From Rhodopseudomonas palustris HaA2 (GTDB lineage Bacteria; Pseudomonadota; Alphaproteobacteria; Rhizobiales; Xanthobacteraceae): 64,000 nucleotides of DNA. The notes under the pieces were generated by a model, which saw only the letters and a program-made list of their open reading frames with translations, did no database searches and had not been told where the DNA came from. Location: NCBI RefSeq assembly GCF_000013365.1, contig NC_007778.1:3596001-3660000 (forward strand). Reading direction: 5' to 3'. Numbering within the stretch: the stretch's first letter is position 1; every line of letters begins with the position of its first letter. Positions 45,742 through 57,293 of this stretch are shown here, one piece after another. The translations under genes were made by a program, and so were the position numbers.

Positions 45742-47089
45742 TCGCACAACCAGCGCTGCGAGGCTCGGCACACCGCCGGGGCTGATCATCGCCGCGCCGT
45801 CGACCAACAGCGGCAAGACCACGGTGACGCTGGCGTTGCTCGCCGCGCTGCGTCGCCGCGGCCGCATCGTGCAGCCTTACAAATGCGGTCCCGACTACAT
45901 CGACCCGGCGTTTCACGCAGCCGCAGCGGGGCGACCCAGCTACAATCTCGACTCCTTCGCCTTTTCGCCCGGCCGGATCGCCGCGCTGCTCGAGGCGGCA
46001 GCCGGCGCGGACCTCTGCATCGCCGAAGGCGTGATGGGGCTGTTCGACGGCGGCAGCACGACAGGCGCGTGGGGCAATGGCGCCACCGCCGATATCGCCG
46101 CGGCCACCGGCTGGCCGGTGGCGCTGGTCATCGACGTCGCCGGCCAGTCGCAATCCGCCGCTGCGCTGGCGCTGGGCTTTGCGAACTACCGGAGCGACGT
46201 GAGGCTGGCCGGCGTGATCCTCAACAACGTCGCCAGCGCGCGGCACGAGGCGCTGGTCCGCGCCGGCTTCACGACGCAGAGCATTCCTGTGCTGGGCACG
46301 CTCGCACGACATGCCAGCAGCGCTATCAAGAACCGCCATCTCGGGCTGGTGCAGGCGCGCGAACACGCGTCGCTGGACGAGCGGCTCGATGTGCTCGCCA
46401 CCCTGGCCGAACAGGGCATCGACCTCGACGCGCTCGAACGCGCCGCCGTCCCGTCGCACTTCGATACCCCGGCGACGCCCCGCATCGCACCGCCCGGCCA
46501 GCGCATAGCGCTCGCCAGCGACGACGCCTTCTCCTTCATCTATCCGCATCTGCTCGCCGGATGGCGCGCCGCCGGCGCGGAGATCGTGCCGTTCTCGCCG
46601 CTCGCCGACGAAGGACCCGATGATACGTGTGATGCGGCCTGGCTGCCGGGCGGCTATCCCGAACTCCATGCCGGCCAACTCGCGGCGGCGACGCGCTTCA
46701 AATCCGCGCTGACGCGCTTTGCGCAGACCCGCCCGGTGCACGGCGAATGCGGAGGCTACATGACGCTCGGCGCCGGCCTGATCGATGCCGACGGGCAGCG
46801 CCACGCGATGGTCGGCTTACTTGGTGTCGAAACCGATTTCGCCCAGCGCAAGCTGCATCTCGGTTATCGCGTCGCGACGCTGCAGACGCCGGCCGCCGGC
46901 CACCCCGCCGGCTGCGTCCTGCGCGGTCACGAATATCACTATGCCCGCGTGCTCGGCGTGGCCGACGACCCGCTGGCACGGATCTGCGATGCCGCCGGTG
47001 CGCCGACCAGCGAGACCGGCAGCCGGCGCGGCCACGTGAGCGGGACGTTCTTCCACCTGATCGACGTCGCGCAGGAGCCCGTCGCCTGA
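45728..47089 (+). CDS. cobB: Hydrogenobyrinic acid a,c-diamide synthase CobB
   Basis: 453 residues from GTG 45728, overlapping cobM by 14 bases. The N-terminal ATP-dependent amidoligase half has [19 protein letters not shown] and [13 protein letters not shown]; the C-terminal glutaminase half has [12 protein letters not shown] with the catalytic Cys and [10 protein letters not shown]. It amidates the a- and c-side chains with glutamine. This is the last ring-modification step before cobalt insertion in the aerobic route. TGATG joins it to cobA. Confidence 0.96.
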   Translation: MPATDRTTSAARLGTPPGLIIAAPSTNSGKTTVTLALLAALRRRGRIVQPYKCGPDYIDPAFHAAAAGRPSYNLDSFAFSPGRIAALLEAAAGADLCIAEGVMGLFDGGSTTGAWGNGATADIAAATGWPVALVIDVAGQSQSAAALALGFANYRSDVRLAGVILNNVASARHEALVRAGFTTQSIPVLGTLARHASSAIKNRHLGLVQAREHASLDERLDVLATLAEQGIDLDALERAAVPSHFDTPATPRIAPPGQRIALASDDAFSFIYPHLLAGWRAAGAEIVPFSPLADEGPDDTCDAAWLPGGYPELHAGQLAAATRFKSALTRFAQTRPVHGECGGYMTLGAGLIDADGQRHAMVGLLGVETDFAQRKLHLGYRVATLQTPAAGHPAGCVLRGHEYHYARVLGVADDPLARICDAAGAPTSETGSRRGHVSGTFFHLIDVAQEPVA

Positions 47090-47838
47090 TGCCGACCGCT
47101 TCGACCTCCTCTTTCATGCCCGGCAGCGTCGCCCTCGTCGGCGCCGGCCCCGGCGATGCCGACCTGCTGACGCTGCGCGCCATCAAGCGGCTGCAGGAGG
47201 CCGACGTCGTGCTCTACGATGATCTCGCCGGCGAGGAGTTCATGGCCTTCCTCAAAGCCGACGTCGAACTCGTGGCCGTCGGCAAACGCGCCGGCCACCC
47301 CTCGCCGCGCCAGGACGAGGTCAGCCGCCTGATCGTCGCCCATGCGCAGCGCGGCCAGCGCGTGGTGCGACTCAAGGCCGGCGACCCGACGGTGTTCGCC
47401 AGATCCGACGAGGAACTACGCGCCGCCCGCGACGCCGGCATCGAGATCGAGATCGTCCCGGGTATCACCACCGCAACCGCCGCCGCGGCTGCGCTCGGCG
47501 CGTCGCTGACCAAGCGCGGCGTCGCCCGCCGCGTGCAGCTCGTCACCGGCCACGACGTCGACGGCCGCCTGCCCGGCGACCTCGACATCACCGCACTCGC
47601 CGATCCGGCGGCGACCACCTGCATCTATATGGGCAAGGCGACCTTCCCGACGCTGGTCGCGCGGCTGATCGCTGCGGGACTGAGCCCGCAGACGCCGGCC
47701 GCGATCGTCGAAAGCCTCGGCTCGCCGGAGACGCGCATCTTTCGCGGCTCCGTCACCGAGCTCGCGAGCCGGCTCGCCACCGATCCACCGCCGGGCGCCT
47801 GCATCATCCTCTACGGACAGGCGTTCGCGACGTCCTGA
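47089..47838 (+). CDS. cobA: Uroporphyrinogen-III C-methyltransferase CobA (SUMT)
   Basis: 249 residues with VALVGAGPGDADLLTLRAIK, VVLYDDLAGEEFMAF, GKRAGHPSPRQDEVSRLIV and VVRLKAGDPTVFARSDEEL, all SUMT signatures; no CysG dehydrogenase domain is attached. It makes precorrin-2, the entry step to cobalamin. ATG 47089 shares a base with the cobB stop. Last gene of the operon; the convergent dehydrogenase ends three bases later, leaving no room for a separate terminator. Confidence 0.96.
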   Translation: MPTASTSSFMPGSVALVGAGPGDADLLTLRAIKRLQEADVVLYDDLAGEEFMAFLKADVELVAVGKRAGHPSPRQDEVSRLIVAHAQRGQRVVRLKAGDPTVFARSDEELRAARDAGIEIEIVPGITTATAAAAALGASLTKRGVARRVQLVTGHDVDGRLPGDLDITALADPAATTCIYMGKATFPTLVARLIAAGLSPQTPAAIVESLGSPETRIFRGSVTELASRLATDPPPGACIILYGQAFATS

Positions 47839-47841
47839 GAC

Positions 47842-49011
47842 TCAGGGCTTCATCACCACCTTGATGCAGCCGTCCTGCTTGTCGCGGAACGTCTTGTACA
47901 GCTCCGGGCCATCCTCCAGCGTGGCGCGATGGGTGATGACGAAGGTGGGATCGATCTCGCCTTTCTCGATCCGCGCCAGCAGTTGCGGCAGATAATGCTG
48001 GACCGGGGTCTGCGCCATTCGGAACGTCAGCCCCCGATTGATCGCCGAGCCCATCGGGATGTTGTCGAGCAGGCCGCCATAGACGCCGACGATCGACACC
48101 GTTCCGAAGTTGCGGCAGCAATGGATCGCCTGGCGCAGCACATGCGGCCGGTCGGTGCCCATGAAGGTCGCCACCTTGATCCGGTCGACGATCGCGTCGA
48201 ATCCGGACGCCGTGTCCGGCTCGGTGCCGACCGCGTCGATGCAGGCATCGGCGCCGCGACCATGGGTCAGATCCTGGATGCGGTCGTAGACGTCCTCGTT
48301 CCTGAAATCGATGGTGATCGCCCCCGAGGCGCGGGCCATCTCCAACCGCTCCGGCACCGTATCGATCGCGATCACGCGCTCGGCGCCGAGCAGAAACGCG
48401 CTCTTGATCGCGAATTGCCCCACCGGACCGCAGCCCCAGATCGCGACCGTCTCGCCACCCTTCAGGTTACAGAAATCCGCCGCCATGAATCCCGTCGGAA
48501 AGATATCGGACAGGAACAGCGCCTGCTCGTCGGTCATCCCGTCCGGCACCTTGATCGGACCGACATCGGCGTAAGGTACGCGCAGATATTCCGCCTGCCC
48601 GCCGGCAAAGCCGCCGAGCAGATGCGAATAGCCGAACAGACCGGCGGGCGAATGGCCCCAGAGTTTCGCGGCCTGCTCGGCGTTCGGATTGGAGCGCTCG
48701 CAGCCGCTGTAGAAGCCGCGCTTGCAGAAGAAACACTCGCCGCAGGAGATCGTGAACGGCACCACCACGCGGTCGCCGACCTTCAGCGCCTTGTTGTCGG
48801 CGCCGACCTCGACGACCTCGCCCATCGTCTCGTGTCCCAGCACGTCGCCGCTCTTCATCGACGGCATCACGCCGTCGAACAGATGCAGGTCCGAACCGCA
48901 GATCGCACAGGCGGTGACCCGGATGATCGCATCACGGCCATGCTCGATTTTTGGATCGGGCACGCTTTCGCAGCGGATATCGCTCTTGCCGTGCCAGGTC
49001 AGCGCCTTCAT
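47842..49011 (-). CDS. Zinc-dependent alcohol dehydrogenase (formaldehyde dehydrogenase-like)
   Basis: 389 residues from ATG 49011, with GGAGG 6 bases upstream. GroES-like catalytic domain with [23 protein letters not shown] and the structural-zinc cysteines in [19 protein letters not shown]; then a Rossmann domain ([16 protein letters not shown]). The length and the DACIDAVG stretch fit the glutathione-independent formaldehyde dehydrogenase-like branch of MDR proteins. Substrate not assignable. It ends 3 bases from convergent cobA. Confidence 0.9.
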   Translation of the reverse strand: MKALTWHGKSDIRCESVPDPKIEHGRDAIIRVTACAICGSDLHLFDGVMPSMKSGDVLGHETMGEVVEVGADNKALKVGDRVVVPFTISCGECFFCKRGFYSGCERSNPNAEQAAKLWGHSPAGLFGYSHLLGGFAGGQAEYLRVPYADVGPIKVPDGMTDEQALFLSDIFPTGFMAADFCNLKGGETVAIWGCGPVGQFAIKSAFLLGAERVIAIDTVPERLEMARASGAITIDFRNEDVYDRIQDLTHGRGADACIDAVGTEPDTASGFDAIVDRIKVATFMGTDRPHVLRQAIHCCRNFGTVSIVGVYGGLLDNIPMGSAINRGLTFRMAQTPVQHYLPQLLARIEKGEIDPTFVITHRATLEDGPELYKTFRDKQDGCIKVVMKP

Positions 49012-49197
49012 CTCGTACCTCCGATTGTGTTCATCTCCCAGACAAACACACCGAGGCACCGTTGTTCCTAAATTGAGGGTCCGGTCTCGAGACCTGCTAT
49101 GATCTCATCGGCAAATCCGGCCGACCGTTCGCCAGCCGTCGACCGACCTCAGCCGCCTGTGCGACCTTTTGCCCGCCGAGTCCCGGAGGCCAGCTCG

Positions 49198-50127
49198 ATG
49201 CATCCATACCAAGCAACTAAGCGAACCGCGCTGATCACCGGAGCCAATTCGGGCCTCGGCAAAGCCGTCGCAACGGCACTCGCGGCCGAGGATGCGCGCG
49301 TCGGTCTGGTCGCGCGCGACCGCGAACGCGGCGAGACGGCGCTCGCGGACATCCGGGCCGCCACCGGAAACAACGACCTGCATCTGTTCGTCGCCGATCT
49401 GGCCGATCAGTCGGCGATCCGCGCGCTGGCGCAGGCGGTGCATCGGCGTTTCGACCGCCTGCATCTGCTGATCAACAATGCCGGCACCGCTTTCCCCGCG
49501 CGGCGGCTCAGCCCGGACGGGATCGAATGCGCCTTCGCCGTGAACCACCTCGGCCCGTTCCTCCTCACCAATCTGCTGCTGGATCTGCTCCGCGCCAGCG
49601 CGCCGGCGCGGATCGTCAATGTCGGCACCCGCATCAGCACCGCGCTGGATTTCGAGGACCTGAATTGGGAGCGGCGGCCGTATCGCATGATGCAGGGCTA
49701 CGGCCAGTCCAAGCTCGGCAATCTGCACTTCACCTTCGAACTGGCGCGCCGTCTGCAAGGCAGCGGCGTCACCGTCAATTGCGTGTTCCCGGGCGTGTTC
49801 AAATCCAATCTCGGCGGCACCGACGGCGCCCAGGGCGCCTTGCTGAAGCTGTTCGCGCGCTGGGGCGGCTGGGCGATCCCGTCGCCGGAGCGGGCGGCGC
49901 GCCGCGTGCTGTATCTCGCCAACGCACCGGAACTGGCCACGGTGAGCGGCCAGTATTTCGGCGACCGCAAGATCATCCCGGCGCCGGCCCAGGCGCTCGA
50001 TGTCGAAGCCAATCGCCGGCTGTGGCAGATCAGCGAAGCGCTGACGGCCCCGGGACCGGAACCCGCCCCGCGCGAGCGCCCCTCCACCGGCCCCGCCCAC
50101 GATCGACCGATCACCACCGATCGATGA
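49198..50127 (+). CDS. Short-chain dehydrogenase/reductase (retinol dehydrogenase-like)
   Basis: 309 residues; ATG 49198 has CGGAGG 8 bases upstream. Classical SDR motifs: cofactor loop TGANSGLGKAV, LLINNAGTAF, catalytic Tyr-Lys in YGQSKLGN. The layout (FAVNHLGPFLLTNLLLDLL, VNCVFPGVFKSNL) resembles the retinol-dehydrogenase/WW-oxidoreductase-like group. The C-terminal ~35 residues are Pro/Arg-rich. Substrate unknown. It is divergent from the zinc dehydrogenase and convergent with guaA. Confidence 0.88.
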   Translation: MHPYQATKRTALITGANSGLGKAVATALAAEDARVGLVARDRERGETALADIRAATGNNDLHLFVADLADQSAIRALAQAVHRRFDRLHLLINNAGTAFPARRLSPDGIECAFAVNHLGPFLLTNLLLDLLRASAPARIVNVGTRISTALDFEDLNWERRPYRMMQGYGQSKLGNLHFTFELARRLQGSGVTVNCVFPGVFKSNLGGTDGAQGALLKLFARWGGWAIPSPERAARRVLYLANAPELATVSGQYFGDRKIIPAPAQALDVEANRRLWQISEALTAPGPEPAPRERPSTGPAHDRPITTDR

Positions 50128-50203
50128 GAGACGAAGGGCCCTATCTTTCAGCGTGTCGGGTCGTGCCGCGGCGCGTTTCGGATTACGCTCAGGTGGACCT
50201 GGA

Positions 50204-51826
50204 TCACTCCCACTCGATGGTCCCCGGCGGCTTGCTGGTCACGTCGTAGACCACGCGGTTGACGCCCTTGACCTCGTTGATGATCCGGGTCGCGGTGGCG
50301 CCCAGGAAGGCCATGTCGAACGGGTAGTAATCGGCCGTCATGCCGTCGGTCGAGGTCACGGCGCGCAGGCCGACGACGTACTCGTAGGTGCGGCCGTCGC
50401 CCATCACGCCGACGGTCTTGACCGGCAGCAGCACCGCGAAGGCCTGCCAGATCGCGTCGTAGAGGCCGGCCTTGCGGATCTGGTCGATATACACCGCGTC
50501 GGCGTTGCGCAGGATGTCGAGCTTCTCGGCGGTGATCTCGCCGGGGCAGCGGATGGCCAGGCCCGGGCCCGGGAACGGGTGGCGGCCGACGAAAATCTCC
50601 GGCAGGCCGAGCTCGCGGCCGAGCGCCCTCACCTCGTCCTTGAACAATTCGCGCAAGGGTTCGACCAGCTTCATGTTCATGCGTTCGGGCAGGCCGCCGA
50701 CATTGTGGTGCGACTTGATCGTCACCGACGGGCCGCCGGTGAACGACACGCTCTCGATCACGTCGGGATACAGCGTGCCTTGCGCCAAGTAATCAGCGCC
50801 GCCGACGACCTTGGCCTCGGCGTCGAACACGTCGATGAACAGCTTGCCGATGATCTTGCGCTTCTGCTCCGGATCGGTAACGCCGCTGAGCGCGCCGAGG
50901 AAGGTCTCCGACGCGTCCACATGCACCAGCGGGATGTTGTAGTGATGCCGGAACAGGTCGACGACGGTCTTGGCCTCGTCCTTGCGCAGCATGCCGTGGT
51001 CGACGAACACGCAGGTGAGCTGATCGCCGATCGCCTCATGGATCAGCACCGCGGCGACCGCCGAGTCGACGCCGCCGGACAGGCCGCAGATCACCTTGCC
51101 GGTGCCGACCTGCGCGCGGATCTTCTCGATCGCCTCCTCGCGGAAGGCGCGCATCGTCCAGTCGCCGGTCAGCCCCGCGACCTTGCGGACGAAGTTGCGC
51201 AGGATTTTCGCGCCGTCCGGCGTGTGCACCACTTCGAGATGGAACTGCGTCGCGTAGAACTTGCGTTTGTCGTCGGCGATCACCGAGATCGGCGAGCCCG
51301 GCGCCTTGGCGACGCCGCGGAAGCCGTCGGGCAGCTTGGTGACGCGGTCGCCATGGCTCATCCAGACGTCGTATGTGCCGCCCTTCTGCCAGACGCCGTC
51401 GAACAGCGCGCAGTCGTCGGTGATCTCGATCGTGGCGCGGCCGAATTCGCGGTGATGGCCGGCTTCGACCGTGCCGCCGAGCTGCTTGGCCAGCGTCTGT
51501 TCACCGTAGCAGATCCCGAGCACCGGCACGCCGGCCTCGAGGATCGCCATCGGCGCAGCGGGCGCGTCGGCGTCGAGCACCGAGGCCGGGCCGCCGGACA
51601 GGATCACGGCCTTCGGCTTCATCTCGGCGAAGGCGGCCTCCGCCTTCTGGAACGGCACGATCTCGGAATAGACGCCCTCCTCGCGGACGCGGCGGGCGAT
51701 CAGCTGGGTGACCTGCGAGCCGAAATCGACGATCAGGATCTTCTCGTGGATCGCTGCGACATGCGGCGAGGTGTCGGCGCCGGAGGGGACGACGGACGAA
51801 GCGGAGGGTGTGCTGGGGGCTGTCAT
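50204..51826 (-). CDS. guaA: GMP synthase (glutamine-hydrolysing)
   Basis: 540 residues from ATG 51826. The glutaminase domain has [32 protein letters not shown] and [15 protein letters not shown] with the catalytic Cys; the ATP-pyrophosphatase has [16 protein letters not shown], and the C-terminal dimer domain ends [13 protein letters not shown]. It converts XMP to GMP. The first ~25 residues are a Ser/Pro-rich extension. guaB, the preceding pathway enzyme, lies 3.4 kb upstream on the same strand. Confidence 0.98.
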   Translation of the reverse strand: MTAPSTPSASSVVPSGADTSPHVAAIHEKILIVDFGSQVTQLIARRVREEGVYSEIVPFQKAEAAFAEMKPKAVILSGGPASVLDADAPAAPMAILEAGVPVLGICYGEQTLAKQLGGTVEAGHHREFGRATIEITDDCALFDGVWQKGGTYDVWMSHGDRVTKLPDGFRGVAKAPGSPISVIADDKRKFYATQFHLEVVHTPDGAKILRNFVRKVAGLTGDWTMRAFREEAIEKIRAQVGTGKVICGLSGGVDSAVAAVLIHEAIGDQLTCVFVDHGMLRKDEAKTVVDLFRHHYNIPLVHVDASETFLGALSGVTDPEQKRKIIGKLFIDVFDAEAKVVGGADYLAQGTLYPDVIESVSFTGGPSVTIKSHHNVGGLPERMNMKLVEPLRELFKDEVRALGRELGLPEIFVGRHPFPGPGLAIRCPGEITAEKLDILRNADAVYIDQIRKAGLYDAIWQAFAVLLPVKTVGVMGDGRTYEYVVGLRAVTSTDGMTADYYPFDMAFLGATATRIINEVKGVNRVVYDVTSKPPGTIEWE

Positions 51827-51912
51827 GGGCAGCAAATACGCGACCGCAGCCCGGCTCGCAACGGGGAAAACGGGGATGCGAAGCCGACGTCCAAGGCCAG
51901 CCCCGCCCCCGC

Positions 51913-52047
51913 CGTCATCCTGAGGCGCTCGCCGTCTTCGGCGAGCCTCGAAGGATGCTGTTCTGCGGCCTCTTCGCCCGCGACGCCGTCGCCCTTCGAG
52001 GCTCCCGCCGCGCGCGAAGCGCCCGGCGGTCGCACCTCAGGGTGACG
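51913..52047. repeat. Long palindromic intergenic element A (135 bp)
   Basis: Ends are near-perfect inverted copies: CGTCATCCTGAGG at 51913 and CCTCAGGGTGACG ending at 52047 (one mismatch). Nested inside are GCTCGCCG/CGGCGAGC with a TCTT loop, and the pair CCTCGAAGG / CCTTCGAGG. It fills the space between guaA and the RsmB-type gene. The CGTCAT...ATGACG plan is shared with the two other repeats in this window. Confidence 0.85.
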
Positions 52048-52053
52048 GCTCGT

Positions 52054-53358
52054 TCAAGCCGCAGCCTTGCGCAGCACCGACACGAAAAACCCGTCCGTCC
52101 CGGTCTTGCGCGGGGTCATCAAGAGCCCCTCGGAAGAGGTTCTTGTGGCGGCCAGGAAGGCCTCGGCCTTGTCCCACAGCGTGGCGGCGACCTCGGCCGG
52201 CGGGGTCACGGCGAAGTCCGGGTGCGCGGCGGTGAACGCCTTGATCTGCGCGCCGTTCTCCGCCGGCAGCACCGAGCAGGTCACATAGGCGATCCGGCCG
52301 CCGGGCTTCACCAGCGCGGCGGCGCGGGCCAGCACCTCGGCCTGGTCCTTCAGCCGGATTTCCAGCGCACCGGGGCGCATCCGCCATTTGGCGTCGGGGT
52401 TGCGGCGCCAGGTGCCGGTGCCGGTGCACGGCGCGTCGACCAGCACCAGATCGGCGGAGGCGTGGATGTCGGACAGGGTATCGGCCGGCCCCTTCGGAGC
52501 CCGGATGTCGCAATTATGCACGCCGGCGCGCGACAGCCGCTCGTGGATCGGCGCGAGCTGGCGCTTGTCGGAATCGGTGGCGATCAGCCGGCCCTTGCCC
52601 TGCATCATCGCCGCTAGCGCCAGCGTCTTGCCGCCGGCGCCGGCGCAGAGGTCGATCACCTGCTCGCCGGGCTTGGCGGCCGACAGCAGCGCCGCGAGCT
52701 GCGAGCCCTCGTCCTGCACCTCGATGGCGCCCTTGATGAAATCCGGCTCGGCCTGCACCCCGGGATTGCGGGCGTCGGCGCCGAGCTCGATGCGCAGCCC
52801 CAGCGGCGACCACGGCGTCGCCCTGGCGCCGAGATGCGCGAGCGAGGCCAGCACCTTGTCGGGCTTGCCCTTCAGCGTATTGACGCGCAGATCGAGCGGC
52901 GCGCGGCTTGCCATGGCGGCGGCCTCGGCGACGCGCTCGTCGCCGAACACCTCGGCCAGCGCGCCGTCGAGCCATTCCGGATAATCGCCGGCGACATGCG
53001 GCGGCGCGGCGTCGAGCGTCCGCCCGGACAAGGCGGCGTGTTCGGCGTCGGTCAAAGGCTCCGGCGCGAACCGGCCGCCGTCACACAGCGCCGCGATCGC
53101 CTCCGTCGTCAGGCCGCGCTCGATCCTGAGCATGCCGAGCACCCGGGCGCGGGCGCTGTCGTCGTCCATCAGGAAGGCGCTGGAGGCGCGGCGGCGCAGC
53201 ACATCCCAGACCAGGCCCGCGATCGCAGAGCGATCGCCGGAGCCGGCGTAGCGATGCGCCGTGCCCCACTCTTTCAGGGCCTTGGCGGCAGGAATGCGCT
53301 GGCCGTCGATGGTGGCGATCAGGTCGATGGCTGCAGACAGCCGTGCGGCGGGGGTCAT
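52054..53358 (-). CDS. RsmB-type rRNA/RNA (cytosine-5) methyltransferase
   Basis: 434 residues. The N-terminal ~140 residues are NusB-like helices; the C-terminal SAM domain has IDLCAGAGGKTLALAAMM, VDAPCTGTGTWRRNPDAKW with one catalytic Cys and VTCSVLPAENGAQI with the other. This is the RsmB/NOP2/Sun family of RNA m5C methyltransferases; the 16S C967 target is likely but several paralogues exist in alphaproteobacteria. It starts 36 bases from the MAPEG gene on the same strand. Confidence 0.92.
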   Translation of the reverse strand: MTPAARLSAAIDLIATIDGQRIPAAKALKEWGTAHRYAGSGDRSAIAGLVWDVLRRRASSAFLMDDDSARARVLGMLRIERGLTTEAIAALCDGGRFAPEPLTDAEHAALSGRTLDAAPPHVAGDYPEWLDGALAEVFGDERVAEAAAMASRAPLDLRVNTLKGKPDKVLASLAHLGARATPWSPLGLRIELGADARNPGVQAEPDFIKGAIEVQDEGSQLAALLSAAKPGEQVIDLCAGAGGKTLALAAMMQGKGRLIATDSDKRQLAPIHERLSRAGVHNCDIRAPKGPADTLSDIHASADLVLVDAPCTGTGTWRRNPDAKWRMRPGALEIRLKDQAEVLARAAALVKPGGRIAYVTCSVLPAENGAQIKAFTAAHPDFAVTPPAEVAATLWDKAEAFLAATRTSSEGLLMTPRKTGTDGFFVSVLRKAAA

Positions 53359-53393
53359 TGCGGTCTTTCAATCGTCGAGGGGCGCGAGGGATA

Positions 53394-53816
53394 TCAGATC
53401 AGCAGCAGCATGCGCAGCGCGAAATAGACCCACATCGCCAGCAGCACCAGCGCGCCTGCGAACCAGGCCGTCGACCGCTGCCCGAAATCGTTGGAACTGA
53501 CGAAGATGCCGGCATGGGCAAACCGCGCCACCACGAACACCCAGGACAGCAGCACCAGCACCAGATCGATCCGGCGCAGCGGCAGCCCGATCGCGATCAG
53601 CGCATAGAACAGCACCGGCAGTTCGAACTGGTTTCTGTAGCAGTTCGCGACCTTGGTGGCGCGGTCCGGCCAGTTCGGCTGCCCGAGCGCGACGTCGCGG
53701 ATCTGGGTCTCGCGCGACACCAGCGCGCGCCGCCGCTCCCGGAACGTCCCCAGCAGCAGCGCGAAGGTCAGTCCGATCAGCACGAAGACCGGCAGCAGCA
53801 CCATCTGGACCGACAT
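53394..53816 (-). CDS. MAPEG-family membrane protein
   Basis: 140 residues; ATG 53816 has AGGAGGT 5 bases upstream. Four transmembrane helices (VLLPVFVLIGLTFALLLG, ELPVLFYALIAIGL, LVLVLLSWVFVVARFAHA, WFAGALVLLAMWVYFAL) and the polar NCYRNQFELPVLFYAL motif mark the MAPEG fold. Family members bind glutathione or eicosanoid-like substrates in the membrane; the bacterial role is unclear. The frame extends into the upstream oxidoreductase gene but the ribosome site sets this start. Confidence 0.87.
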   Translation of the reverse strand: MSVQMVLLPVFVLIGLTFALLLGTFRERRRALVSRETQIRDVALGQPNWPDRATKVANCYRNQFELPVLFYALIAIGLPLRRIDLVLVLLSWVFVVARFAHAGIFVSSNDFGQRSTAWFAGALVLLAMWVYFALRMLLLI

Positions 53817-53878
53817 CGCGACCTCCTGTTGACTAGAGCGGCGCGGACCCCGGCAGCAGCCGAGGTCCGCGTTTATTC

Positions 53879-54904
53879 TCAGGCCTTGTCGGGCCCGACG
53901 CGGACCAGCTGCTTGCCGAAATTGGCGCCCTTCAGCAGGCCGATGAACGCCTCCGGCGCGCTCTCGACACCTTCGGTAACGAACTCCTTGTACTTCACCT
54001 TGCCGTCGCGCACCCACTCCGACATGTCGCGCAGGAACTCCTGCCGGCGTCCGGCGAAATCGCTGACGATGAAGCCGCGGATGGTGAGCCGCTTGGTCAG
54101 CACGTGGCGCATCAAAGCGGTGGCCCATTTCGGCGTCGGCGGCGCCTCGAAGGCGTTGTATTGCGCGATCAGGCCGCACACCGGCATCCGGGCGAAAGCG
54201 TTGAACAGCGGAAACACCGCCTCGAACACCTCGCCGCCGACATTCTCGAAATACACGTCGATGCCGTTCGGGCACGCCGCCTTCAGCTTGGCCGCGAGGT
54301 CCGGATCGCGATGGTCGAGGCAATCGTCGAAGCCGAGTTCGGTCTTGACGTAGTCGCACTTCACCTTGCCGCCGGCGATGCCGACCGCGCGCGCCCCCTT
54401 GATCTTGGCGATCTGCCCAACCGCGGAGCCGACCGCGCCCGACGCCGCAGCGACCACGACGGTCTCACCTGCCTTCGGCTGGCCGATGTCCAGAAGGCCC
54501 GTATAGGCGGTCATACCGGGCATGCCGAGCACGCCCACAGCGGTCGAGATCGGTCCGAGCGACGGATCGATCTTGCGCAGCGGCTTGGCGTCGGCCACCG
54601 CATGGGTCGCCCAGCCGCTGTGCGCCAGCACGATGTCGCCCTTGGCGAAACCCGGGCTCTTGGAATCGAGCACTTCGCACACGGTGCCGCCTTCCATCAC
54701 GCCACCGACCGGAACCGGCTGCGCGTAGGACGGCCCGTCGCTCATGCGGCCGCGCATATAGGGATCGAGCGACAGCCAGATCGTGCGCAGCAGCACCTGC
54801 CCCTCGCCCGGCGCCGGCACCTCGTAATCCTCGAGACGGAAATTCGCCGCCGTCGGCTCCCCCGTCGGACGCGAGGCGAGAACGATACGCTGACCCTTGG
54901 ACAT
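53879..54904 (-). CDS. NADP-dependent oxidoreductase (MDR, leukotriene B4 dehydrogenase/CurA-like)
   Basis: 341 residues; ATG 54904 has AAGGA 7 bases upstream. The family marks are LSLDPYMRGRM, LGMPGMTAYTGLLDIG, VVAAASGAVGSAVGQIAKIKGA and VCGLIAQYN. It is a zinc-free medium-chain reductase that reduces alkenal/one double bonds with NADPH. The substrate is not set by the neighbours. It lies 62 bases upstream of the MAPEG gene on the same strand. Confidence 0.92.
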   Translation of the reverse strand: MSKGQRIVLASRPTGEPTAANFRLEDYEVPAPGEGQVLLRTIWLSLDPYMRGRMSDGPSYAQPVPVGGVMEGGTVCEVLDSKSPGFAKGDIVLAHSGWATHAVADAKPLRKIDPSLGPISTAVGVLGMPGMTAYTGLLDIGQPKAGETVVVAAASGAVGSAVGQIAKIKGARAVGIAGGKVKCDYVKTELGFDDCLDHRDPDLAAKLKAACPNGIDVYFENVGGEVFEAVFPLFNAFARMPVCGLIAQYNAFEAPPTPKWATALMRHVLTKRLTIRGFIVSDFAGRRQEFLRDMSEWVRDGKVKYKEFVTEGVESAPEAFIGLLKGANFGKQLVRVGPDKA

Positions 54905-54992
54905 GCTGTTTCCTTTTTGTTGTTGGTGGCAGAGTTGTAGGCGACCAATCCGCATTCGCCAACTGCGGCAGATCGGACGCAAGCCTCTCCTT

Positions 54993-55142
54993 CGTCATTC
55001 CGGGGCGCCGCGCAGCGGCGAACCCGGAATCCATACTCCCTGGCCTCCCGCGAAGGCACGGCGTTGTGACGCTTGCCTTCAAGGCCAGCACGGTGGTTAT
55101 GGATTCCGGGTTCGCGAGCTGCGCTCGCGCCCCGAAATGACG
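54993..55142. repeat. Long palindromic intergenic element B (150 bp)
   Basis: Outer arms CGTCATTCCGGGGCG (54993-55007) and CGCCCCGAAATGACG (55128-55142) are inverted, with one mismatch. Inside, 55019-55035 (CGAACCCGGAATCCATA) is exactly inverted at 55098-55114. The centre is unique. It lies between the MDR oxidoreductase gene and the end of guaB and could fold into a long hairpin in RNA or single-stranded DNA. Confidence 0.9.
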
Positions 55143-55196
55143 AAAGAGAGTGCGGTAACGCTCCGTCCCCGAGGAAGCGTTAGTACACGCGAACTA

Positions 55197-56705
<1,509 letters not shown>

Positions 56706-56908
56706 TCAGCGGCAGGTTACGCCGCGTTCTAGCTCGGGGGACGGGAGCCGCGTTCGGCGCCACAGCAGCAGCGCCGTCGAATCGAGCCCGTCGGGAGGGT
56801 TGGCGGTGGTCGATAGCACGGGGATATGACGAATCAAAGGGGCCGCGCCCCTTCAACCACGGCTTTTGTGCGTACCCGCGATGCGTGCACCGCGGGACCT
56901 CGCGCCAC

Positions 56909-57157
56909 TCAGCGGCGATAGGCCGGCGGCGGGCCGTGCTGGCGGATCGCCTCGACCACTTCGCGGTGCATCCGCTTCTCCTGCCGCATCCGCACCGCGA
57001 TCAGGGCGTGCAGCGACGGCAGCAGCCACAGCGGGCTGAAGATCAGGCCGAGGACGATGCACACCACAAGCAGGGCCAGATTGAACACCGCCGACAGCGG
57101 CTGGCCGTTGAGCAGCAGGCCGAGCGGCGGCAGGAAGGCGGCGAGCAGATAGATCAT
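56909..57157 (-). CDS. Small two-helix membrane protein, YqaE/Pmp3-like
   Basis: 82 residues from ATG 57157, with GGAG upstream. Two hydrophobic segments: YLLAAFLPPLGLLLNGQPL and a Leu/Val-rich second helix ending FSPLWLLPSLHALIAV. The FLPPLG pattern recalls Pmp3/YqaE proteins, though this one is longer with a basic tail (RMRQEKRMHREVV). It is divergent from the MFS gene. Function unknown. Confidence 0.6.
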   Translation of the reverse strand: MIYLLAAFLPPLGLLLNGQPLSAVFNLALLVVCIVLGLIFSPLWLLPSLHALIAVRMRQEKRMHREVVEAIRQHGPPPAYRR

Positions 57158-57293
57158 CGGCGGAACTCCCCCACACGGGCTCCGGCCATGAGCGCGCCGG
57201 TCACGCAAGATTTAGGTGCGGGTGCGGCGTGCGCAATGGCGGCGGCTGCGACGCGATGCTACAGGCGGGCTCCCTTCCCCGCCGAAACTCTGC

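Noticed and set aside
50153-52045. 630-codon frame antisense to guaA
   Set aside because: guaA is unambiguous on the other strand; the antisense product has no family features.
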